64,000 nucleotides of DNA from contig CP180024.1 in assembly GCA_047528255.1 (NCBI GenBank), positions 434,001 to 498,000 of the forward strand. The letters are read 5' to 3'. Shown piece after piece: positions 1-8,191 of the stretch (position 1 is the first letter of the stretch; every line of letters begins with the position of its first letter). The notes under the pieces are model-generated. The model saw only the letters and a program-made list of their open reading frames with translations. It was not told where the DNA came from and did no database searches. Made by a program: the position numbers and the translations under genes. This DNA comes from G047528255 sp047528255. GTDB lineage: Bacteria > Bacteroidota > Bacteroidia > Flavobacteriales > Blattabacteriaceae.

Positions 1-265
1 CACTGTAGGTAGGTTGCCTTTTATTTTCTGGTCTTTTTGATATATTTTCTTATTTTTTTTATACACTTTCCAGTAGCTCAATGTTTTTAACCTTTTGAAG
101 AAAATCACTCCTTCTGGTAGAATCTTCCATATATAGTTCAGTAAAGTTTATTTGCGAGGTGCTTCTAGGCATAGAGCCGGTTTTTTTTGTTTTCTACTCC
201 AAACAGACGAAATAATATATTGATTTACAAATATTTTAAAATCTTTCTATCATACAACATTATCG
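1..265 (-). mobile_element. IS5-type element, 5' part, cut by window edge
   Basis: This is the left end and transposase N-terminal region of the resident IS family, read on the minus strand. It shows the conserved blocks seen in every copy (CATATATAGTTCA, CTTCTAGGCATAGAGCC) and ends in a decayed left terminus, CATACAACATTATC, compared with the consensus CATGCAACGTTCTC. The rest of the element lies outside the window. No open transposase frame remains. Confidence 0.85.
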
Positions 266-645
266 ACTCGTACATGAGATAAAATTATACGAATAAGTTC
301 AATTTTTGATACTTTTTCTTGCATTTCTGGATCCGGAAACTCTATTTATGGAGACAAAAATTGAATTTCTTCCTCCGGAAACGTGAAAAAAATTGATACG
401 ACCTTACCTGTAAGGCGGAGAAAAAAGTCAAGTGTGATTTCGTGTTTTAAATAGTATTCTATGAATCTCTATTTCCCTAGAGATCTTGATTCCCGTAATC
501 GGTTAATTATCAATAACTAATATTTTAAAAGGTTTAATCGTTATGAATCGGCTGATTCAATAATCTTTTTTCGAGAAAAGCTACGAGCTTTTTGTGTCTA
601 ATCATGTCTCGCAGCGCATCGTATAAGGGAAGCAGGTAAAGATTC
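266..645. other. Host DNA between two IS copies, gene remnants
   Basis: This 380-base stretch is not IS-derived. On the minus strand it holds the 3' end of one gene (534-645, separate entry) and, about 200 bases further along, a possible 5' end at 322-324 reading MQEKVSKIELIRIILSHVR before it runs into the IS at 265. Between them, about 463-490 forms a short hairpin with arms AATCTCTA and TAGAGAT. I recognise neither gene piece. Confidence 0.35.
534..645 (-). pseudogene. C-terminal remnant of an unidentified gene
   Basis: An open minus-strand frame enters from the IS edge at about 646 and ends at a stop at 534-536. It reads LYLLPLYDALRDMIRHKK then LVAFLEKRLLNQPIHND. The clean frame, balanced composition and charged helix-like C-terminus suggest the tail of a real protein whose upstream part was removed by the IS. 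I do not recognise the family. Confidence 0.35.
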
Positions 646-819
646 GAGACCATTGTTTTAAAGAGGATTACCTTTATTTAGTCTCATAGATGGCTTCGTT
701 GGATATGATGGAGATTTAGCCTTTTATATCGTATTCGAAACAGACTGATTATAAATTAATTAATCATATCTGTTTTTATGAACCGTGCATAATGTTCCAG
801 GGGGACGATACAAATTATG
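646..819 (-). mobile_element. IS5-type element, right-end fragment
   Basis: This starts with the minus-orientation right terminus GAGACCATTGTTTTAAAG and runs through the conserved right-end block to the GATACAAATTATG segment that encodes the transposase C-terminus. It is then cut off by the left end of the next copy at 820. Only the 3' part of the element is left. Confidence 0.85.
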
Positions 820-2093
820 AGAATCTTCTCATGAAAGAAGGAGGTTAAAATGTTTGTAAATCAATATATTGTTTCGTATACTTGGAGTAAGAAATAAAAA
901 AATTCGGCTCTATGCTCAGAAGCACCGCACAAATAAGTTTTAGTGAACTATATATGGAACGTTCTACTAGAAGGAGTGAGTTTTTTAAAAGGTTATACAC
1001 CTTGATCCACTGGGAAATGTATGGAGAAAAAAATAAGAAAAATACATCAAAAAGGCCAGGGATAAAAGGCCATTTTGCTTACAGTGGAATATCGTTATTT
1101 AAGATGATGCTTTTGATTCACTGGTATGATCGCAGTGATGTAGGAACGGAAGAATTGGTGAAAGAGCTCTTGATCTGCATGCGCTTTTGTGATTTTCGAT
1201 TGGAAAATCAGATCCCAGATCATACGACTCTATGCAAATTTCGAAATGAAATAGTAGACAAAAAATCATATGAGCTCTTACTGAAAAAGATCAATAAGGA
1301 ATTAGAAAAGCATCAGGCGATAGTTAAAACAGGAGTGATAGTAGATGCCATTATTACAGTGAGTCCCCTTGCTCCCAAGGGGCTCCTACCTATGTAGTGG
1401 AGAATCGGAAGGAAGAGGGGATAAAGTAAATCAGTCAAAGAAAAGAAAGGGTAAAAAAAGAGACTCAATCAGGAGTAGACGCTCAAGGAAAATGGCTCAA
1501 GAAATCAGGTAAACTCTACTACGTATACAAGAAGCACATGGGTGGTATAAAAATGGAATGATACTAGCTTTACATAGCGTATCAGCCAATGAGCATGATA
1601 GTAGAGGGCTAAAGCCATTAATAAGAAAACTAGGATATAAACCCAGAGAAATATAGACAGACAAAGGTTACCAATGACCAGCCAACGTGTTTTACTTTCA
1701 TACTCGAGGCATCAAAGACTGTATACAGAAGAATGGCTATAGGAACCGTCCCTTAAGTAGGGATAGCTATATTATTCAAATAATTAGTGAGTAAAGCCTG
1801 ATGGGTAGTACAACGTACTTTTGGCAGTATAAGTCGTTGGTTTGGATTAGGCAAGGCTCATTACAAAGGATTAGCTCGTGTTCATGCCCAGCATATTATG
1901 GAGGCTATGGCTCATAATTTATATCGTTCCCCTGGAATTATTATTATTTTTTTTTCATAAAAAAATATAATTAATTAATTATATAATTAAACAGTTTTCG
2001 AATACAATGTGAAAGACTAAAATCTACATCTTCTCTAACGAAACCCATCTAAGATCCTGAATAAATCTAATCCACAATTAACACAATGGTCTC
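820..2093 (+). mobile_element. IS5-type element, full length, dead transposase
   Basis: This copy runs from a left end (GAGAATCTTCTCATGAAAG) to the right end CAATTAACACAATGGTCTC, about 1.27 kb. The transposase is broken: an N-terminal frame at 912-1397 (161 aa) covers the DUF772-like helical region and the first DDE aspartate (VIVDAIIT), then frameshifts. Later pieces encode the second Asp region (usual form VYADKGYQ, here damaged by a stop at 1655) and the glutamate region (usual form VVERTFGSIKRWF, here degraded). Family knowledge: IS5 transposases of this layout resemble those of Porphyromonas IS1126. The copy cannot make an active enzyme. Confidence 0.9.
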
Positions 2094-2173
2094 ACAATGT
2101 GAAAGACTAAGTCTACATCATATCTAACGAAACTCATATAGGAGCTGAATAAACTAATTCACCATTAATACAA
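2094..2173 (+). mobile_element. IS right-end fragment
   Basis: A second, diverged copy of the last 80 bases of the element follows directly after the previous right end, ending CACCATTAATACAATGG. It marks an IS-into-IS event or tandem end duplication at the edge of the M1 peptidase remnant. Confidence 0.75.
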
Positions 2174-2179
2174 TGGTAT

Positions 2180-2771
2180 AGAACCTTTTTTAAGAACATT
2201 TTCATACGGAAAAAGCTTTCGTTTACGCCACCTATGACAAATCTGAAATAGGCCTATATCAATTCGGGTACATCGTAGAAAAAGAAAAAATGAACAAACT
2301 ATTCAAACAATATTTTGACACCTGGAAATCCCGACACCCGATAGAAAGAGAGTTCATACATATTGCACAAAAAAAATTCAAGATGAACCTAAAATAGCAT
2401 TTTAATCCGTCGGGCAATATCATTTACACCATAGACTATGACATCGAAACAGTTAATACTGAAATTAACCACACCGAAATAACATTAAAACGAAAAGGAC
2501 GTGTCTCCATGTCCATAGATTTATACGTCACGTATGAAAATATCTCTCAAAAGATCTATTATATTCCTTTGAGAACGATGCGAGGCTCAAAAAACAACGA
2601 AACACCGGAAATCAAAAAAATCATACTACTCTACTTGGTTTGAACGTAAAAAAAACTATTCATTCAAATACCCTAATTCGATGGAAAACATTATCCTCGA
2701 AGAAAATCTTCCGTCTCGAAGATGTCAATTACGAAAACAACATATGGCTCGAAAAGAAAAATAGATTTTAA
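2180..2771 (+). pseudogene. M1 family metallopeptidase, C-terminal remnant
   Basis: Translating across lesions gives a typical Bacteroidota M1 aminopeptidase C-terminus: YDKSEIGLYQFGYIVEK, FKQYFDTWKSRHP, FIHIAQKKFKMNLK, then a beta-rich part with IYYIPLRTMRGSKNNETPEI, and near the end R-L-E-D-V-N-Y-E-N-N. There is an in-frame TAG where the family has Trp (after KFKMNLK, about 2396), a frameshift about 2640 and another about 2730. The HEXXH catalytic half is missing, lost at the IS junction. The remnant ends 30 bp before coaX. It is clearly dead. Confidence 0.7.
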
Positions 2772-2800
2772 TTTGAGATAGCCTTCAAATATTTAAGCCG

Positions 2801-3568
2801 ATGCTACTAGCCGTCAATATTGGAAACTCCAGCCTACGTTTCGGCCTTTTCGAAAAAGAAAAAGCTGAATGCAAAAAATCCTGGATCATCAACAGCAAGC
2901 CCTGGCGCGCCCTGGATGAATATTCCATGATCTTTCAAAACTTTTACAAACAATATAAAGTAGCGCCCGAGTCCGTCCAAAACATTGTTATAGGATCAGT
3001 AGTCCCTCCTCTGACAAACATCGTAAGAGAAGCCCTATACAAAATTCATCAAATCGTCGCGATAATTGTAGATCGCTACACACCGTCATCCGTAAAACAT
3101 CAATCACATCAACTCGGAACAGATCTCTACGCCAATGCCATAGCCGCCCATATTCTGCATAAAAAAACTTCTCTGATCATCGATTTTGGAACGGCATTGA
3201 GCCTGACCTGTGTAGATAAAACAGGACAGTTTCGAGGTGTAGTTATTGCCCCAGGCGTAAATACAGCGCTAAACGCACTGATCAGCAATACGGCCCAACT
3301 CTCTCAAATCGAACTGCAAAAGCCCTCAACCGTATTGGGCCTTCAGAGCGACGCCTGTATACAAAGCGGGATGATCTACGGATACCTAAGCATGGTAGAA
3401 GGATTGATCGATCGCATCAACCAAGAACTACAGACAAGTTGTTTTGTTATCGCCACGGGAGGTTTATCTCATATCTATGCTCCTTTGACAAATAAAATTC
3501 ATTTTTCAGATAAGCTCAACACTATTAAAGGGCTAAAAATACTTCACCAAATACAACTTAATAGTTAA
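2801..3568 (+). CDS. coaX: Type III pantothenate kinase (CoaX)
   Basis: CoaX phosphorylates pantothenate with ATP, the first step of coenzyme A synthesis. It is a cytosolic ASKHA-fold dimer. The 255-aa frame is the normal length, with the N-terminal phosphate loop VNIGNSS at 5-11, GTDLYANAIAA at 106-116, the central IDFGTA motif at 127-132, a PGV turn at 151-153 and ATGGL at 218-222. Two canonical positions differ: residue 6 is Asn where the family has Asp (DxGN), and Leu109 replaces the usual Arg of GxDR. The overall style is nearer to spirochaete or clostridial CoaX than to the usual Bacteroidales form, to my eye. It sits between an M1 peptidase remnant and an IS, with no visible operon. 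Function is likely but the altered residues leave doubt. Confidence 0.85.
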   Translation: MLLAVNIGNSSLRFGLFEKEKAECKKSWIINSKPWRALDEYSMIFQNFYKQYKVAPESVQNIVIGSVVPPLTNIVREALYKIHQIVAIIVDRYTPSSVKHQSHQLGTDLYANAIAAHILHKKTSLIIDFGTALSLTCVDKTGQFRGVVIAPGVNTALNALISNTAQLSQIELQKPSTVLGLQSDACIQSGMIYGYLSMVEGLIDRINQELQTSCFVIATGGLSHIYAPLTNKIHFSDKLNTIKGLKILHQIQLNS

Positions 3569-3609
3569 AAAATATATAATTAATAATTAAATATTTGTAT
3601 TTCTAAAAA

Positions 3610-5583
3610 TAGAACGTTGCATGAGTGCAGGAAAATAAAATATTTGTAAATCAATATATTGTTTCGTCTATTCTGGAGTAGAAAATAAAAAAATTCGGCT
3701 CTATGCTCAGAAGCAGAGCACAAATAAGCTTTAGTGAACTATATATGCAGCGTTCTACCAGAAGGAATGAGTTTTTGAAAAGGTTAAATACCTAGTGATT
3801 CACTAGGAAGTGATGGAAAAAGAAATAAGAAAAATATATCAAAAAGGCCAGGGAATAAAAGGCCAACCTGCTTACAGTGGAATATCGTTATTTAAAATGA
3901 TATTTTTGATTCACTGGTATGATCTCAGTGATGTAGGAACGGAAGAATTGTTGAAAAAATCCTTGTGCTGCATGCGCTTTTTTTGTTTTCGATTAGAAAA
4001 TCAGATCCAGATCATACGACTCTATGCAAAGTTCGAAATGAAATAATAGCCAAAAAGGTATATAAGCTCTTACTGAAAAAGATCAATAAGGAATTAGAAA
4101 AGCATCAGACTATAGTTAAAACAAGAGTGATAGTAGATGGCAGTATTACAGTGAGTCGCTTTGCTCCCAAGGGAATTGTTATCTACGTAATCACGGATCG
4201 GAAAGAAGAGGAGCAAAAGCAAATCACTCAAAGAAAAGCAAGGATAAAAAAAGAGACTCAATCAGGAGTAGACATTCAAGGAAAATGGATCAAGAAATCA
4301 GGTAAGCTCTACTACGGATAAAAGAAGTACATAGGGAGGTGTAAAAATGGAATGGATACTAGCATTACATAGCGTAGTAGCCAATGAGGATGATAGTAGA
4401 GGGCTAAAGCCATTAATAAGCAAACTAGAATATAAACCTAGAGAAGTATATGCAGACAAAGGTTACTAAATTACACTCAACATGTCTTACAATGAGAACA
4501 TTGTGTTAATGGTGAATTACGTTTATTCAGTCTCCTAGAGGGGGTTCGTTAGAGAAAATTTAGATTTAGTCTTTCACATTATATTCGAAAACTGTTGATT
4601 ATAAATTAATTAATTATATCTATTTTTATGGACAGCACATAATAATTCCAGGGGTACGATACAAATTATGAGCCATAGTCTCCATAATATGCTGGGCATG
4701 CACACGAGCTAATCCTTTGTCACGAGCCTTTCCTGATACAAACCAACGCTTTATACTGCCAAAAGTACGTTCTATTACCGATCGAGTTTACTCACTAATT
4801 TATTGAATAACATAGTTATACCTAATTAAGCAATGGTTCCTATAGACTTTCTTCTGTATACGGTCTTTGATGCCTTTACTATGAAAATAAGAGACGTAAG
4901 CATCATCTTAAATAACGATATTTCACTGTATGCAGGTTGAACTTTTATTCCCTGGCTTTTTGATATATTTTTCTTATTTCTTTTTCTATCCCTTCTCAGT
5001 GGATCAAGGTATTTAATCTTTTGAAAAACTCACTCTTTCTGGTAAAACGTTCTATATATAGTTCACTAAAACTTATTTGTGTGCTGCTTCTGAGCATAGA
5101 GCTGAATTTTTTATTTTATATTCCCTATATACAAAACAATATATTGATTTACAAATATTTTAAGCTCCTTTTCCCATGCAACGGTCTCACTTTCATAGTC
5201 AAGGCATCAAAGATCGTATACAGAAGAAAGCCTATAGGAACGCCCCTTAAGTAGGGTAGCTATATTATTCAACATAATTAGTGACTAAAACCCGATGGGT
5301 AGTAGAACCTACTTTTGGCAAGATAAAGCGTTGGTTTAGACCAGGAAAGGATCGTGACAAAGGATTAGCTCGTGTACATGCCCAGTATCTTATGGAGGAT
5401 ATGGTGCATAATTTGTATCGTTACTCTGGTATTATTATACGCAGTTCATAAAAATATACATAATTAATTAATTTATAATTAATAGTTTTTTCGAATACAA
5501 TGTGAAAGACTAAATCTATATCGTTCTCCAACGAACCTCATTTAGGAGGTTGAATAAACGTAATTCACCATTAACACAATGGA
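3610..5583 (+). mobile_element. IS5-type element interrupted by another copy
   Basis: The left part (3610-4493) carries the terminus AGAACGTTGCATGAG and transposase pieces at 3810-4046 and 3965-4321. The right part (5210-5583) resumes at the exact codon region lost from the left part (tactttcatagtc) and ends at CACCATTAACACAATGG. A minus-strand copy (4494-5209) sits inside it. The flanks of the inserted copy are ACAAT and ACTTT, compatible with a decayed 5-bp duplication of ACTTT. The transposase is dead from frameshifts as well. Confidence 0.85.
4494..5209 (-). mobile_element. Nested IS, internally deleted, both ends kept
   Basis: This 716-bp derivative has both termini (GAGAACATTGTGTTAATGG and CATGCAACGGTCTC in minus orientation) but lacks the middle of the transposase: sequence jumps at about 4895 from the second-Asp region to the N-terminal helical region. 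With ends and no enzyme it has the form of a non-autonomous derivative that could have moved only if some other copy supplied transposase. It is inserted in the 3610-5583 copy. Confidence 0.8.
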
Positions 5584-5871
5584 TCGGCTGTTAGATTAGC
5601 TCGTATCCATCCAGAATCTTATGGATGCTATGGCTCATAATTTGTATCGTAGCCCTGGGGCATTATTATGCGCTGTTCATAAAAAAGATATAATTAATTA
5701 ATTTACAATAAATAGTCTTTCGAAGACAATATGAAAGCGTAAGTCTACATTGTTCTTTAACGAAGCTCATCTAGGAGATAGAATAAACGTAATTCACCAT
5801 TAATACAATGGTCTCGAAATAACATATTGATTTACAAATATTTTAAGAGCCTTCTCTCATGCAATATTCTC
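5584..5871. mobile_element. Composite IS fragment (right end + inverted left end)
   Basis: Bases 5584-5817 are a plus-orientation C-terminal and right-end piece ending CAATGGTCTC. Bases 5818-5871 are a minus-orientation left end beginning inside the element at GAAATAACATATTG and ending CATGCAATATTCTC. The join corresponds to the same internal position (ATTGTTTC) hit by other copies in the window. The composite lies just downstream of the rho stop codon. Confidence 0.75.
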
Positions 5872-5895
5872 AATTAATAAGATACGGCACAATGA

Positions 5896-7479
5896 TCAGC
5901 TATTCATCGAAAGAAGAAATTCTTCGTTGTTTTGTGTCCTAACGATACGTGTTTTTAAGAACTCCATGGCCTCTACAGGATTCATGTCAGAGAGATGTTT
6001 GCGCAAGATCCACATCCTTTGTATGGTCTTCGGATCAAATAACAAATCATCTTTTCGTGTGCTGGAAGACACTAAATCTATGGCTGGGTAAATTCTTTTG
6101 TTGGCTATTTTTCTGTCGAGTTGCAGCTCCATATTTCCCGTTCCTTTGAATTCTTCAAATATTACCTCATCCATTTTAGATCCGGTGTCTATCAGGGCAG
6201 TGGAAATGATGGTCAGCGACCCTCCGTTTTCGATGTTTCTAGCTGCACCGAAGAACCTTTTCGGTTTATGCATGGCATTGGAGTCTATCCCTCCCGAGAG
6301 CACTTTACCCGAAGCCGGAGCTACGGTATTGAAAGCTCTTGACATACGGGTGATGGAATCCACCACAATGCAGACATCGTGACCGCATTCAACCATTCTT
6401 TTGGCTTTTTCCGAAATGATATTGACTACTTTCACGTGTCTTTCTGCCGGTTCGTCGAAGGTTGAAGAAATAACCTCTGCCTTGACACTGCGTTGCATGT
6501 CGGTGACCTCTTCGGGGCGCTCGTCAATCAGTAATATAATTAAATATACTTCGGGATGATTAGCAGCGATGGCATTGGCTATTTCTTTCAGTAGTGTGGT
6601 TTTTCCGGTTTTCGGAGGTGCTACGATCATGCCGCGTTGGCCTTTTCCGATGGGTGTAAATAGCTCTATGATTCGTGTGGAGAGCGTAGCGTTTTTCCCC
6701 GAAAGGTTGAATTTTTTGTTGGGGAAGAGCGGTGTCAAATGTTCAAACGAGGTTCTATCTCTTACATAGGAGGGGGGACGACCGTTGATCTCGATGATTT
6801 TTATCAAAGGGAAATATTTTTCTCCTTCCTTCGGAGGGCGCACCTCTCCTCTGATGGTATCCCCTGTTTTCAAACCAAAGAGACGTATCTGGGATTGGGA
6901 GACGTAAACATCATCCGGAGAGGCTAGATAATTAAAATCGGAAGATCTCAAAAAACCATAGTTTTCGGGCATAATTTCCAACACGCCTTCGCTAACAACA
7001 AGACCTTCAAATTCGTAGTCCGCAGCTCGGTATTTATTATATCTCTGAGATGGATTGTCTGATGTAGTGGATGATTGAGATTCGGATCGGTCCTTTTTTT
7101 TCCAATTTTGGTTGGGATATTGATGCTTTTTCTGTGGTTTGTTGAGATCTTCTTGAATTTTTCTTGAAGAAGACTTGATATATTCTTGAGTAGTGTCTTT
7201 ATGATGTATCGGTTTTGGCTTTTCGAGTAGGGCTTCAGTAGTGGGTAAAGGTGAATCTGCTTCGAAGTTTTTTCTGTTTTTTTTTTCGTTTTTTTTAGGG
7301 AGATCGTTTTTAACGGGAATGATGGGAGTGGAAAAACTTTCTTTAACATCCAGAGCGGATATGATTCTTTCCAGGAGTTCGTTCTTTCGGAGTTGTGTAG
7401 TGTTCTTCAGCTTTAAAGATCGTGCAATCTCTTGCAGTTCAAAAAGCCTTTTAGCTTTTAATGTGACAATATCAAACAT
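5896..7479 (-). CDS. rho: Transcription termination factor Rho
   Basis: Rho is the hexameric RNA helicase that ends transcription at unstructured C-rich RNA. The protein has 527 aa: a Rho N-terminal helical domain (about 1-48), a hydrophilic Lys/Gln/Asn/Ser-rich linker (about 50-155) typical of Bacteroidota Rho, the cold-shock-like RNA-binding domain (about 156-235), and a RecA-type motor with Walker A APPKTGKT at 287-294, Walker B region LIDERPEE and the Q/R-loop part with LSGGIDSNAMHKPKRFFG. All motor motifs are intact. It is divergent from the DUF4293 gene across 160 bp. IS-derived sequence begins 24 bp past its stop. Confidence 0.97.
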   Translation of the reverse strand: MFDIVTLKAKRLFELQEIARSLKLKNTTQLRKNELLERIISALDVKESFSTPIIPVKNDLPKKNEKKNRKNFEADSPLPTTEALLEKPKPIHHKDTTQEYIKSSSRKIQEDLNKPQKKHQYPNQNWKKKDRSESQSSTTSDNPSQRYNKYRAADYEFEGLVVSEGVLEIMPENYGFLRSSDFNYLASPDDVYVSQSQIRLFGLKTGDTIRGEVRPPKEGEKYFPLIKIIEINGRPPSYVRDRTSFEHLTPLFPNKKFNLSGKNATLSTRIIELFTPIGKGQRGMIVAPPKTGKTTLLKEIANAIAANHPEVYLIILLIDERPEEVTDMQRSVKAEVISSTFDEPAERHVKVVNIISEKAKRMVECGHDVCIVVDSITRMSRAFNTVAPASGKVLSGGIDSNAMHKPKRFFGAARNIENGGSLTIISTALIDTGSKMDEVIFEEFKGTGNMELQLDRKIANKRIYPAIDLVSSSTRKDDLLFDPKTIQRMWILRKHLSDMNPVEAMEFLKTRIVRTQNNEEFLLSMNS

Positions 7480-7610
7480 AAGATATGTAGTGATTGGATT
7501 GTATTTTATTATTTCGATTTGTGAGAGGTATTGAAATACTTTCTAGAAGGGAAGTGTAATCAAGACTGCAATAATACAAATTAATTTAACCACCAATGGA
7601 AAAAAGTTAA

Positions 7611-7618
7611 TAAATTTG
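7611..7618 (+). promoter_or_regulatory. Candidate Bacteroidota -7 promoter element
   Basis: TAAATTTG matches the Bacteroidota sigma consensus TANNTTTG exactly and lies 24 bp before the ATG of the DUF4293 gene, in the rho/DUF4293 divergent spacer. I see no clear -33 TTTG at the usual distance. Confidence 0.3.
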
Positions 7619-7641
7619 GTTGGCTATGATGTTTTAATTTT

Positions 7642-8058
7642 ATGTTATACCGTATTCAGACGATTTATTTGCTCATTGTAACATTCATTTCCGGTTTGTC
7701 CTCGAGATATTCTCCATTTTGGTATTTTTACAGTAATATACATTATGATTTACATGATCATGGAGATCAAATTATAGTTTTATTCTTTACGCTGATCACG
7801 GCCTTTTCTTTTTTTAATATTTTTTTATTCAAAAAAAGAGACTGGCAAATACATATTAATCGGCTTAATATCGTGGTAAATACAGTGCTTCTTACATTAA
7901 TTTTTTATAGGATATGTACTTCTCCTGAGATCTATCATTATTTGTATATGGTGATTAATGGATTGATCCCTATATCATCCATTCTTTTATTGGATTTTAG
8001 CAATAAATCTATTCGGAAAGACAGCTCTTTGATAAAGTCAATGAATAGAATTCGTTGA
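7642..8058 (+). CDS. DUF4293 family membrane protein
   Basis: This is a small Bacteroidota-specific inner-membrane protein of unknown function. The 138-aa frame opens with MLYRIQTIYLLIV, close to the family's usual start M-I-Q-R-I-Q-T-V-Y, and has about four hydrophobic segments (near 5-20, 43-63, 74-92 and 100-120) ending in a short basic tail. Its position beside rho is conserved in the phylum, which supports the call. A 10-bp inverted repeat (8123-8153) follows it. No catalytic motif is visible. Confidence 0.8.
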   Translation: MLYRIQTIYLLIVTFISGLSSRYSPFWYFYSNIHYDLHDHGDQIIVLFFTLITAFSFFNIFLFKKRDWQIHINRLNIVVNTVLLTLIFYRICTSPEIYHYLYMVINGLIPISSILLLDFSNKSIRKDSSLIKSMNRIR

Positions 8059-8122
8059 AGAGCTAGTTACGGAATCTAATTTTTTGAAGAGTTATTTTTC
8101 ACTTAAGTCCCCAAACCCTGCC

Positions 8123-8153
8123 ATAAAAATAGGGATAATTTCTCTATTTTTAT
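8123..8153 (+). terminator. Possible terminator hairpin after DUF4293 gene
   Basis: Perfect 10-bp arms ATAAAAATAG and CTATTTTTAT are separated by 11 bases and followed by a T-rich run. The stem is AT-rich and therefore weak. It lies between the DUF4293 stop and the chosen glnN start, which also argues against the longer glnN reading frame from 8084. Confidence 0.4.
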
Positions 8154-8191
8154 ATTTTTATTACATTCGCCTTGTAAAAAATAAGGGTTGT

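Noticed and set aside
5021..5254. Short hydrophobic frames reading outward from IS left ends (for example N-N-I-L-I-Y-K-Y-F)
   Set aside because: They recur at every left end because the DNA is repeated. There is no sign of selection for the protein.
6098..6382. Open frames opposite rho
   Set aside because: They overlap the conserved Rho motor domain on the other strand and have no recognisable content.
8084..8191. N-terminal extension of glutamine synthetase with a hydrophobic stretch (TTG start)
   Set aside because: It is foreign to the GSIII family, overlaps a hairpin, and the ATG at 8192 gives the family length.
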